Both the position numbers and the translations under genes were made by a program. From NCBI GenBank assembly GCA_023238725.1, contig CM041538.1, positions 10,290,880-10,354,879 of the forward strand: DNA of 64,000 nucleotides. The letters run 5' to 3'. Position 1 is the stretch's first letter. The number at the start of each line of letters is the position of its first letter. Below the pieces are notes generated by a model, which was not told the origin of the DNA, did not search any database, and saw only the letters and a list, made by a program, of their open reading frames with translations. Positions 55,824 to 61,686 of the stretch are shown here, in pieces. The DNA comes from Scortum barcoo (lineage: Eukaryota; Chordata; Actinopteri; Centrarchiformes; Terapontidae).

Positions 55824-57250
55824 GCGTGTTTGCTGCGTTTCTTTTTTTCTCCTCCTCCTAGGCCAAGAGTCATGCCAAGCCAAGAGGGCATCCGGGACAT
55901 TAAGGGCAGACTTAAAGCAAGGGTGAGCAGCACAGGCCTTCACACCCCTCCAACACACATGCACACGCGCATGGTAGCATTCGTACACACACTCATACAC
56001 ATAACTCTGTTCTGAGGCGCACAGATAGACACACGCCCGCCTCATAGAAACAGACAGGAAGGCTGCTTTACATGGAGTGTGTGATTCTGATGCAGGGGCC
56101 TTTAATGACTGTTGAAGCCTGCTTAGCGCTTTGTTCAGGGCTGTACATTTTTAACCAGCGCCCCTCTGGCTATGGCCTGTCATGTCATCCGAGCCCCGAC
56201 CCCTCTTTCTCTTTTATTGTCTGCATATTTCATCAGTGAGCCTGTGATTTCCTCAAAGCTAATGTAACGAGGTGTATGTTTCCATAAGCCTGATGGATTT
56301 GATAAAGCAATAGCAGTTTGATCTGACAGTGGGAAACCGAGGAGAGAGGGCACCGGTGATGGAGGGGTATGCAGTGTTCTGCGACGTGTATGCATACAAA
56401 CACACACACAAACATACACGCACAGTAGAGGAAGATAAAGGTGTTTGGTTTTGAAGTTAAACAGATTTCATGTGCGTTTGCAAATGAATTTACGTTTCTG
56501 CAGATCTCATCTGCAGTGCACGTCTTGTGCTGCCACCTGCAGATGTCTACACAAGGACGACCTCAGTGCATAAACACATTGAAATTAAACTCATCAGAGG
56601 TGTTTACCTTGAGTGTAAGTGCTGTAACCTCTTACAGAACCGGGCTGGTGATACCAGAAAAATCTCATTAAAAAAGACCAAAATCAACAATGTCATGAAT
56701 AAACGCTCTAATTTTTAAAAAGTCTCAGTGGTTTTTCCTAAAAGGCCAGTGATTTTTAACAAACAATACTGAAACACAAGTAAATAATGCATTTGGTTTG
56801 AAATTAACTCTATAGATCATTGACGGTAACTGGAGGGTGTTTGTGGGATAGATTCAGGTGAACTGCAGAAGGAATATGTCCGTAAATGCAGTGGTGTGTC
56901 TCATTGGTAAACACTTTGGCTCAATGGCCCTGATGAATCTACATATATCAGGACTTAAACACAGAGTTATATTAATCTTTTCATGAGAGCAGAAAGGAAA
57001 AAAATGTAAAATATTGAAGCAATGCACTGAATGTGCTGTGGCGTGACTCTTTTACACTAATGCAAATACTCATTACTCTCCAACAGACACACATTTATAG
57101 GCAGTTAAGTTAACTTAAAACAGGATTCATCTGAGATTTACGCTCATCATTTCTCAGGAAGAAGAAGAAGAGGGGATGATGGTCTGTGCGGGGTCTCCCA
57201 CCAGCACCAAAAGCCTGTCTCCAAGGAGACTGCAGAAGATGAGACAATGG
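7294..57250 (+). CDS. dennd1b: Spliced DENND1B-like gene (partial), Rab35 GEF with DENN domain; 16 visible exons
   Basis: Sixteen GT-AG exons on the plus strand join into a DENN-domain protein. Phrases such as PKFCFPFDVER, SQNQVGQNFTFVLTDIDSKQ, LPTIPES, RNLTEYFVAVDVNNMLQLYA, PVLPPHLLDYC, NVDTNTLESPF and GFSDVFEEEI match the DENND1 family. The choice of 1B over 1A rests on FDVERVSQNQVGQ, HSYFIAPD, QSTATG, FLRAQAALFGSYRDALRYKP and GGFCG. Family knowledge: DENND1B exchanges GDP for GTP on Rab35 at clathrin-coated vesicles and contacts AP-2 and clathrin through its C-terminal tail. Visible order is uDENN (7294-15783), cDENN (20612-33522), dDENN (33417-52599), then the start of the tail. The N-terminal start codon and most of the tail are not visible. 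Oddities are a +4 frameshift in the exon at 33417, a second frame discrepancy in the exon at 55862, and a missing short segment between 55347 and 55862. Identity as DENND1 is near certain; 1B is very likely. Confidence 0.93.
7344..8416. other. dennd1b: Intron after visible exon 1
   Basis: This 1.07 kb intron runs GT (7344) to AG (8416). It contains CA runs (about 7422-7444), an AT-rich trinucleotide-like patch of GATGAT/ATAATG repeats (7772-7823) and a short GA run (8016-8043). Nothing else is recognisable. Confidence 0.85.
8417..8536 (+). CDS. dennd1b: DENND1B visible exon 2 (uDENN core)
   Basis: The 120-base exon has acceptor ccccag and donor gtacac. It enters in phase 2, completing an Arg codon, and reads VSQNQVGQNFTFVLTDIDSK, then QRFGFCRLTQGCRVCICLL, leaving two bases of a Ser codon. 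This is one of the most conserved parts of the DENND1 uDENN module. The donor is immediately followed by a CA repeat (8539-8560). Confidence 0.96.
8537..13770. other. dennd1b: Intron after visible exon 2
   Basis: A 5.2 kb intron. It begins with a CA repeat, then AT-rich sequence, a CT run at 9717-9742 and a poly-T run at 13397-13418. Two stretches (about 9796-9935 and 12530-12760) have the texture of conserved non-coding DNA, being complex and rich in ATTA/TAAT and TGCAT motifs. No additional exon is needed: the coding phases of the neighbours match. Confidence 0.8.
13771..13840 (+). CDS. dennd1b: DENND1B visible exon 3 (uDENN end)
   Basis: The acceptor ccccctccag ends at 13770 and the donor is gtaatc. 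Seventy bases complete Ser and read YLPWFEIYYKLLNTLADYL, then TKHQ, ending in phase 0. The human counterpart is YLPWFEVYYKLLNTLADYLAKELE. The YLPWFE motif is a hallmark of the DENND1 family. Confidence 0.96.
13841..15702. other. dennd1b: Intron after visible exon 3
   Basis: A 1.86 kb intron with a poly-A run (14188-14206), a purine-rich patch (14390-14500) and C-rich sequence (14960-15000). A compositionally complex stretch at about 15240-15480 resembles conserved non-coding DNA. The 3' end has a long pyrimidine tract before the acceptor cccccag. Confidence 0.8.
15703..15783 (+). CDS. dennd1b: DENND1B visible exon 4 (uDENN-cDENN linker)
   Basis: The 81-base, 27-codon exon has phase 0 at both ends, acceptor cccccag and donor gtaggt. 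It reads ENDLNDMLNSLYDLPVPKPF, then TPVNLSV. The human counterpart is ENDLNETLRSLYNHPVPKANTPVNLSV. The region links uDENN to the cDENN core. Confidence 0.96.
15784..20611. other. dennd1b: Intron after visible exon 4
   Basis: A 4.8 kb intron with purine-rich low-complexity DNA (15830-16200), AT-rich middle sequence, a short CTG run (18698-18713) and a TG microsatellite (20226-20254). Nothing coding is recognised. Confidence 0.85.
20226..20254. repeat. (TG)n microsatellite
   Basis: About 14 TG units followed by a degenerate TG/CA region, in the intron before visible exon 5. Confidence 0.9.
20612..20665 (+). CDS. dennd1b: DENND1B visible exon 5 (start of cDENN)
   Basis: The 54-base, 18-codon exon has phase 0 at both ends, acceptor ttttcgcag and donor gtgagt. 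It reads HSYFIAPDINGLPTIPES, almost the human 1B sequence (HSYFIAPDVTGLPTIPES) and clearly unlike 1A (HSYFTVPDTRELPSIPE). This exon is among the best evidence for 1B. Confidence 0.97.
20666..21321. other. dennd1b: Intron after visible exon 5 with (GATA)n repeat
   Basis: A 656-base intron containing a GATA tetranucleotide repeat at 21129-21165. No other structure is recognised. Confidence 0.85.
21129..21165. repeat. (GATA)n microsatellite
   Basis: About nine tandem ATAG/GATA units, uninterrupted, inside the intron before visible exon 6. Likely polymorphic. Confidence 0.95.
21322..21432 (+). CDS. dennd1b: DENND1B visible exon 6 (cDENN)
   Basis: The 111-base, 37-codon exon has phase 0 at both ends, acceptor gtctccag and donor gtgagt. 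It reads RNLTEYFVAVDVNNMLQLYA, then SMLHERRIIITSSKLST. The human counterpart is RNLTEYFVAVDVNNMLQLYASMLHERRIVIISSKLST. In DENND1 structures this segment belongs to the Rab35-contacting catalytic core. Confidence 0.98.
23369..23399. repeat. (CA)n microsatellite
   Basis: About 15 CA units in the intron after visible exon 6. Confidence 0.93.
23713..23783. repeat. (CAC)n repeat with duplicated CATCGCCCCAC block
   Basis: A CAC/ACC triplet tract is interrupted twice by the same 'catcgccccaccacc' block. This indicates local duplication of a larger unit (triplet run plus interruption) on top of triplet slippage. Confidence 0.85.
26179..26263. repeat. Interrupted (CA)n microsatellite
   Basis: Two CA blocks (26179-26208 and about 26215-26263) are separated by 'atgcgctcg'. 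The second block has about 23 perfect units. Confidence 0.95.
29165..29265 (+). CDS. dennd1b: DENND1B visible exon 7 (cDENN)
   Basis: The 101-base exon has acceptor tctgtag and donor gtaagg. It starts in phase 0 and ends in phase 2. It reads LTACVHGAAALLFPMYWQHI, then FIPVLPPHLLDYC, plus two bases of a Cys codon. The human counterpart is LTACIHGSAALLYPMYWQHIYIPVLPPHLLDYCC. It is a core structural part of cDENN. Confidence 0.98.
29266..31638. other. dennd1b: Intron after visible exon 7
   Basis: A 2.4 kb intron with a TG microsatellite (30058-30086) and AT-rich sequence from 30500 onward. A short run at 31183-31209 translates to LDDIFVFSK, resembling a reverse-transcriptase active-site motif, but without surrounding support. 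Confidence 0.82.
30058..30086. repeat. (TG)n microsatellite
   Basis: About 14 TG units followed by imperfect TG, in the intron after visible exon 7. Confidence 0.92.
31639..31684 (+). CDS. dennd1b: DENND1B visible exon 8 (cDENN)
   Basis: The 46-base exon has acceptor atccacag and donor gtacgt. The first base completes Cys, then it reads APMPYFVGVHLSLLE, ending in phase 0. The human counterpart is CAPMPYLIGIHSSLIE. Length and phases fit the neighbours exactly. Confidence 0.96.
31685..33416. other. dennd1b: Intron after visible exon 8
   Basis: A 1.7 kb intron with a C-rich and CA-repeat block (32590-32690) and AT-rich sequence near the acceptor. No further exon is required. Confidence 0.85.
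32617..32672. repeat. (CA)n microsatellite
   Basis: About 27 CA units flanked on both sides by C-rich 'ccccccacccc' sequence. Confidence 0.95.
33417..33522 (+). CDS. dennd1b: DENND1B visible exon 9 (cDENN end), with a 4-base tandem duplication and frameshift
   Basis: The acceptor is tcctttag and the donor is gtgaga. In phase 0 from exon 8 it reads RVRSRSLEDVVILNVDTNTL, then ESPFDDL, matching human RVKNKSLEDVVMLNVDTNTLESPFSDL. After DDL this frame hits TGA at 33516-33518. The frame shifted by one base reads LHNLPHDV up to the donor, which is the expected family sequence and joins VSSLKSKL of the next exon. The exon is 106 bases, whereas the family pattern needs 102 (34 codons). The excess coincides with a tandem CTGC-CTGC at 33495-33502. 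As written, the product would be truncated inside the DENN domain. It could be an assembly error, a segregating or somatic indel, or a true disabling mutation. Confidence 0.93.
33528..33599. repeat. Long (CA)n microsatellite abutting a splice donor
   Basis: About 36 perfect CA units begin about six bases after the exon 9/intron boundary (donor GTGAGA). This is one of the longest perfect CA tracts in the window, and it lies next to the frameshifted exon. Confidence 0.96.
34272..34302. repeat. (CA)n microsatellite
   Basis: About 15 CA units, preceded by a short tandem 'cacatttaaacacaca' duplication at 34247-34275. Confidence 0.9.
42573..42698 (+). CDS. dennd1b: DENND1B visible exon 10 (dDENN)
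   Basis: The 126-base, 42-codon exon has phase 0 at both ends, acceptor ttccaccag and donor gtaagc. It reads VSSLKSKLKKQSTATGSGVA, then RAFLRAQAALFGSYRDALRY and KP. The human 1B counterpart is VSALKNKLKKQSTATGDGVARAFLRAQAALFGSYRDALRYKP. Conservation is nearly complete even though the exon lies downstream of the frameshift. Confidence 0.98.
42699..46785. other. dennd1b: Intron after visible exon 10
   Basis: A 4.1 kb intron carrying a diverged repeat copy (42757-42890), a TG run (43087-43108), a poly-T run (44007-44022) and otherwise AT-rich unique sequence. Confidence 0.85.
42757..42890 (+). mobile_element. Diverged, probably truncated copy of the 3858-4273 element family
   Basis: It starts taaagggttggttcacccaa, continuing attaca. 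This resembles the ends of the inverted-repeat element at 3858-4273, and it is followed by a similar 'ttttgagatacctgtctgaaat' interior. The right boundary is unclear and a matching right arm was not found. Confidence 0.5.
46786..46887 (+). CDS. dennd1b: DENND1B visible exon 11 (dDENN)
   Basis: The 102-base, 34-codon exon has phase 0 at both ends, acceptor actcctcag and donor gtacaa. It reads GEPITFCEESFVNHRSSTMR, then NFLSMAVNLQLFKQ. The human counterpart is GEPITFCEESFVKHRSSVMKQFLETAINLQLFKQ. A TG microsatellite starts about 31 bases into the intron that follows. Confidence 0.98.
46919..46948. repeat. (TG)n microsatellite near splice donor
   Basis: About 15 TG units starting 31 bases after the donor of visible exon 11. 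Confidence 0.92.
47757..47786. repeat. (TG)n microsatellite
   Basis: About 15 TG units in the intron after visible exon 11. Confidence 0.92.
52509..52599 (+). CDS. dennd1b: DENND1B visible exon 12 (dDENN end)
   Basis: The 91-base exon has acceptor ggttgtag and donor gtgagt. It starts in phase 0 and ends in phase 1. It reads FIDGRLAKLNAGRGFSDVFE, then EEITEGGFCG, and the first base of a Ser codon. The human counterpart is FIDGRLAKLNAGRGFSDVFEEEITSGGFCG, an almost identical match. Confidence 0.98.
52600..53884. other. dennd1b: Intron after visible exon 12
   Basis: A 1.3 kb AT-rich intron with poly-A runs (53037-53048, 53093-53105). An open frame at 53223-53498 has no recognisable homology and is treated as chance. 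Confidence 0.85.
53885..53925 (+). CDS. dennd1b: DENND1B visible exon 13
   Basis: The 41-base exon has acceptor atccctccag and donor gtattc. Two bases complete Ser, then it reads NSRSYQQWMHTVK, ending in phase 0. The human counterpart is NPRSYQQWVHTVK. It lies just after the dDENN module. Confidence 0.94.
53926..55311. other. dennd1b: Intron after visible exon 13
   Basis: A 1.4 kb intron dominated by a CT-rich low-complexity tract (54270-54460), followed by AT-rich sequence. No exon is recognised. Confidence 0.85.
55312..55347 (+). CDS. dennd1b: DENND1B visible exon 14
   Basis: The 36-base, 12-codon exon has phase 0 at both ends, acceptor ctgttccag and donor gtacgt. It reads RGGALFNTAVTK. 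The human counterpart is KGGALFNTAMTK. In human the protein continues ATPAVRTAYKF before AKNHAK; that continuation is not found in the intron that follows here. Confidence 0.93.
55348..55861. other. dennd1b: Intron after visible exon 14, with (TG)n
   Basis: A 514-base intron carrying a TG microsatellite at 55786-55821, ending in the strong pyrimidine tract ttctttttttctcctcctcc before the AG at 55860-55861. It contains no PAVRTAYKF-like exon in any frame that I could see. Confidence 0.8.
55786..55821. repeat. (TG)n microsatellite near splice acceptor
   Basis: About 18 TG units ending 40 bases before the acceptor of visible exon 15. Confidence 0.93.
55862..55922 (+). CDS. dennd1b: DENND1B visible exon 15, homologous protein split between two frames
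   Basis: The acceptor cctcctag ends at 55861 and the donor is gtgagc. From exon 14 (phase 0) the first 18 bases read AKSHAK, like human AKNHAK. The same frame then runs PRGHPGH to a stop (TAA). The frame shifted by one base reads GIRDIKGRLKAR from 55887 to the donor, like human GLKEVKSKLKHK, and leads in phase 0 to exon 16. The exon is 61 bases where 57 would be expected, again +4. The extra bases lie in 'gccaagccaagag' (55874-55886), an imperfect tandem repeat. An alternative is a downstream acceptor AG at 55885-55886, which would give an in-frame 36-base exon. Confidence 0.82.
55923..57157. other. dennd1b: Intron after visible exon 15
   Basis: A 1.2 kb intron with short CA-rich patches and no recognisable exon or named repeat. 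Confidence 0.82.
57158..57250 (+). CDS. dennd1b: DENND1B visible exon 16 (start of C-terminal tail)
   Basis: The 93-base, 31-codon exon is open in phase 0, with acceptor catttctcag. It starts EEEEEGMMVCAGSPTSTKSL and ends SPRRLQKMRQW. In human the matching position is the acidic KENEEDYG segment. Sequence similarity is weak beyond the acidic start, as expected for the divergent tail. The donor gtatga at 57251 is weak. Read-through without splicing would add one residue and stop (GTA TGA). It is followed directly by a CA repeat (57256-57280). Confidence 0.75.
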
Positions 57251-57255
57251 GTATG

Positions 57256-57280
57256 ACACACACACACACACACACACACA
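57256..57280. repeat. (CA)n microsatellite next to splice donor
   Basis: About 12 CA units starting six bases after the end of visible exon 16. Confidence 0.9.
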
Positions 57281-57543
57281 GATGCACAGATTTCAGTAAA
57301 TTAAAGTTAAGTTAACTACATGTACACTGACTGATCATACCAGAGCTCAGTTTTCACTTCACCAAAATGAATGCAGTCTTCCACTTCTGTGCTCTTTCTG
57401 TCCACTTTTTGTTCTCTTTTTGTTTCTATCTTTGTTCTTCTCTCCATCCCCACATCTTTCTCCCCCCTTTTTTTCTATTTCCACCTTAATCTCTCTTTCT
57501 GCGCCCCCCTCCCTACACACACACTTTCTCTCTCTTGTAACAG

Positions 57544-57815
57544 CCCTTGGAAGTACAGTAGTTTGTCAAGGTGCCAAATGTAATGATAAGCATTTTTTTT
57601 CTTTCAACGCACTCATGTTGTACATCCAGTATTTTTCTCTGAACAGCACGGACAGTAGAAGCACCTCATCTGCTGGTCAGCATTTCCTCTGAAGAATTTG
57701 CTTGTGCACCATAAGTAGATTGCAGGGTTTCTTTTCTTTGTTGTGTATGCAGAGCTGGCATACAATGTGCAAGCACAAAATACAGATTCATCAATAAAGT
57801 CATCTAGAGAATTAA
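57544..57815 (+). other. dennd1b: Candidate terminal exon of a short DENND1B isoform (stop codon plus 3' UTR)
   Basis: A strong acceptor (pyrimidine tract followed by tgtaacag) ends at 57543. In phase 0 from exon 16 the sequence reads PLEVQ and then TAG at 57559-57561. An AATAAA lies at 57793-57798 with GT-rich sequence at about 57841-57853, as expected for a cleavage and polyadenylation site. Family knowledge: human DENND1B has shorter isoforms lacking the long tail. The exon is inferred from signals only; there is no protein homology. Confidence 0.35.
57793..57798 (+). promoter_or_regulatory. AATAAA polyadenylation signal candidate
   Basis: A canonical hexamer followed about 45 bases downstream by GT-rich 'gtagtgttgtgt'. 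It is meaningful only if the candidate terminal exon at 57544 is used. Confidence 0.35.
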
Positions 57816-59063
57816 AAGTGCTATGAAATTATGAGCCACTGTAGTGTTGTGTAAATGAAAATGTGCACATATATTTCTTGGTGTGGGAAGTTTAGTTTCA
57901 TGTAATTTAAATGGCACACTGTGCAGAATTAAACACATGCATACAGCCTCAGGGATACTATCTCCCACCTCATAGCTATACCTCTGCACTCTCAGCAGGA
58001 GCTTTGCCACGTCTTCTTGAAAACCAGCAAGTGGACTCCCAATTCTGTCTTTAAAAAACACACACACACAAAAAAACATGCCTGCCTGCACACAATGACA
58101 TTTTGGTCACAGTCATGTAAGAGTGTGATTAGGAGAGGTTGTGCTGTCTCTAATTAGCGTTGTGTTTCCTGTGTGTGTGATGAGGCTGGAAAGTCTTAGC
58201 GCAGAGGAAGGTGTGACGGCCAGGGAAAGGAGAGGAACGGCAATTAGGGTTTTTAAAGGCCTAAAGGCCTCCTCCTTGGACACCCCAACCCCCCACCCCC
58301 ACCTAGAGCACACGCGCACACACACACACACAGACAGATGGGGCAGCCCAGCACACATAGATTAACCATTAACATGCGATTGATGCACGCGCACACCCAG
58401 AAAAATAGGCACACTTGCACACACACACGCCGTTGTTCAGGATCTACAGGCACTCACACCCCTGTCCCCGCCATTCAGGCCTGTTCATTGCCACAGTAAC
58501 AGGTCCCCGGAGACCACTGGAGGGACACAGGATAGCATGTCCCACAGCTCTGGTTTTGCGAATGTTTTTGTTTATATATAGTCCATCCGTTTCTCTTCCC
58601 ATTCTTCTCTTCTCATGCCACATTTTTTAACCCTACTTACAGTGCATAACCCAGGTATATTATTATATTACCTGGACCCCTACAGATTAAAGGCACAAAA
58701 CCCAGGAGGAGAGTGCAGCCTGACAGATTTTTTTTTTTCTTTTTCTGTCAACTGAAACTACGACTGAAAATTGAGAAAGCAGGAAAGCCTTGATAATTTA
58801 TGGCCTTTCAATGTGCAGTAAGCTTTGAAGGACTGGAACTCTTCAAAAAATTTAGAAGGAAACTGTACTGGAAGCTGTTGGTTCTTTGGGTATTTTGGTG
58901 TTTTTCAGGATAGTTAAATTAGCTTGTTTATGTCTCTATACACATATTAAACCACATTAATCAGGAACTCAGACAGAAGCTGATAAAATGACAAAACCTG
59001 TAAAAAAGTTTTTTTTATATCCAGTTCAGGAAAAATCTTTTTCTGTTTATGTTTTTATATATA

Positions 59064-59181
<118 letters not shown>

Positions 59182-59439
59182 GCAATGCGATATGCATATA
59201 TATATATATATAATTTGACATGTATATAATAAAATAGGTTTCTTGTGGATTTTTTTCTTTCTGTAGCGACACTCGCTAGCCATTTATTTGCCTTCACCTG
59301 ACACCATAAGCACACCATATTTACATTTCAGTTACAGTTCAAAAGAATGTTGGAAGAAAACATACCTATTGTTCCTACTCTCTCTTATCTCCGTCTCTCA
59401 CTTTCCTACATATGATTTTTTTTTTAAATAGCTTCCTAT

Positions 59440-59535
59440 GAAATCTTGATACTCTGTTCAGCCCACAATCTTGACCAGGTGTTCCTCGCACTAGAAATTG
59501 CTCTCAGTGGGACTAACCTGGTTAAATAAAGGTTA
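59440..59535 (+). mobile_element. 3' tail of a fish LINE/SINE-type retroelement
   Basis: The segment contains cttgaccaggtgttcctcgc, then 'agaaattgctctcagtgggactaacctgg' and ttaaataaaggttaagtaag. The pattern '(a)ggtctc...aatgggactaacctggttaaataaaggtta' is a recurrent 3' end of fish retroelements. Only the tail is seen, and no 5' part was recognised. The exact family is not assigned. Confidence 0.6.
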
Positions 59536-61664
59536 AGTAAGATGGAAAAAAAATGTAGCTTTATCCTCTTACCTCCCCCATGTCTTGTGCCTGCACACAC
59601 ACACATATCAGAACAGTGGGCCACTCTTATCCCTAATTCCTCATTCTTTAAATTAAGGTCCAGGTCTCAATTTTCCTAAAACAGAATAAAAATATTACTT
59701 TTATTGATTTTGAATTCCATATATATCAGGGAGGGTCAACTAATTATTAGAAACACAGCTTATTATAACAATTCAACACAGTACAAAAATCACCATCAAG
59801 TTAACTCAGCACCTCTCTAAAGTGAGCATTACAACCTTTATAAAGGTACCTCATTAGTTTTAGCTACTGTGGTTGTATATTTATTTTGCTTCAAGACTTT
59901 GAGCCACGCATAACCAATAACATTTTTTTTTGCATCCTGTTAGCTAGTCTCTGTACTCCAAAAGCTTCTCCCTGTGGCCTTTCCACATGTCCATATCTCT
60001 GACCAAGTGACCGACAAAGGCTCATTCACCTGCTTCATAAATTCAGAAACATGTTGTCATCTGATGCTCCAAAAATGTGATCTGATTAAAGACATTCCTT
60101 TCTCCTGTATGAAAGAGAAAGCCAGAAACATTTTTACCATTCATCATTTTTTTCGCACACCCCTCTTCGTTTGTCCTTGAAATGAAGTGAATGATCCCGG
60201 TGTTGCTCCTTTAATTAATCATAGCAAAATAATCAGAGTTATGAAATTCATATTCTATTTGATCAGCCAACACATGTACTAAAGTGAAAGTGCTGCAGTC
60301 ATTTGCGTACGTATTTCAGCCGTATCTGGCAATGTGGGTGATTTGTTGTGTTTGGTGAGCTTGTTGATTAAGAATGTAGGAGTAATCCTTTCGTTTGACA
60401 AAAACAAGACTGAATTGGACCGCTGACTTCTAGTCTGATACAACAAACAACAACCATTGTTCTGGCTGCTGTATGGTTTTGTGTGAGTGCCGCATCTGTT
60501 TTTGAGTTTTTGTTTAAGATTTTGTATATCAGGCTTGTGTGTGTGTGTGTTTTATGTTGTGTTGTGCGATAAGCGTCTGCAAATAGAAAGCGCGTCTCTG
60601 CTTCAGCCCTTTTGTACATGAACATGTATCCGAGTGTGTGTGCTGTGCACGTGCACAAACATGCATGCATGCGTTTAGCAGCTTGCCTCAGGTAGGAGAC
60701 AACAGAATGACAGCTGTTGAGAGAGCAGAGGAGAGTAGAGGTTGGGACAGCGTTATGGACAATGACAGCCAGCAGGCTTGAGGCCGGGCTCAGCCCCAGG
60801 CTCTGGACTCTTCACCTGGTGAGGCAGGAGAGGTGCCAGCCTGCAGAACACCACACGGCACACAGTGGAGCGGGCAACAGGGAGCTAACAAAGATGTAAA
60901 ACAGGAACAAAGTCGCATGGATACCTCAGTGTGTACACATTGCTCTGTGTGTGTGTGTGTGTATGCATGGGTGGATGTGTTCACTGGGAGACAGCTCATG
61001 TGTTCATGGCCAGTGGACACATATGTACAAGTGTACACATGACTTGTGAAGTGTCTTGTGTTATAACGTAAAGATCGTACATTTGTGTGCTTATGATTTG
61101 ATGAGACTGTCATCTGGCTCTGAGTTCAAACATGCTTGTACAAATATGTATTTTTAATACAGCAACACTTAACTTGAAGTATTGCTCATAAAGCATTACA
61201 TAGAGGCTGTGTGTGCATTTTGTTCAGCACATAATGGAAAATGCTATAATATGAACAATATGCAGAAGCAACACTTTCGAGGTACATGAATAGCTAATAA
61301 CTATTTCACAGCATATTCATGTACTGTAGATTATAGAGCAAACAGTGTGAGTTATAATTTATAATAATAACATTTCTGATATATTTGTAAATTGAAATAG
61401 CTCAAATATGCTCATAATATTCATTGTAAGTTTAATATTATGGATAAATATTCTTACATGAGTAGTTAAGATGCATCACAATGAAGTCTAAGTAGTGGCT
61501 CTGTCCATAACTGCGTGTGTGCGCGTGTGTGTCTGCATGTGTGTGTCTGCATGGTTATTTGTATGCATTTGTAGTCTCCACTTCGCTTAGTTTCTCTCCA
61601 CTTCAGAGACCAACCGGCTTCCTCGCTGAAACCAAAGTGCCATCTCCTGGCACCTTCAAAGTAC

Positions 61665-61686
61665 TGCACCGCACCGCACCGCACCC
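61665..61686. repeat. (GCACC)n short tandem repeat
   Basis: About four GCACC pentamer units. Confidence 0.8.
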
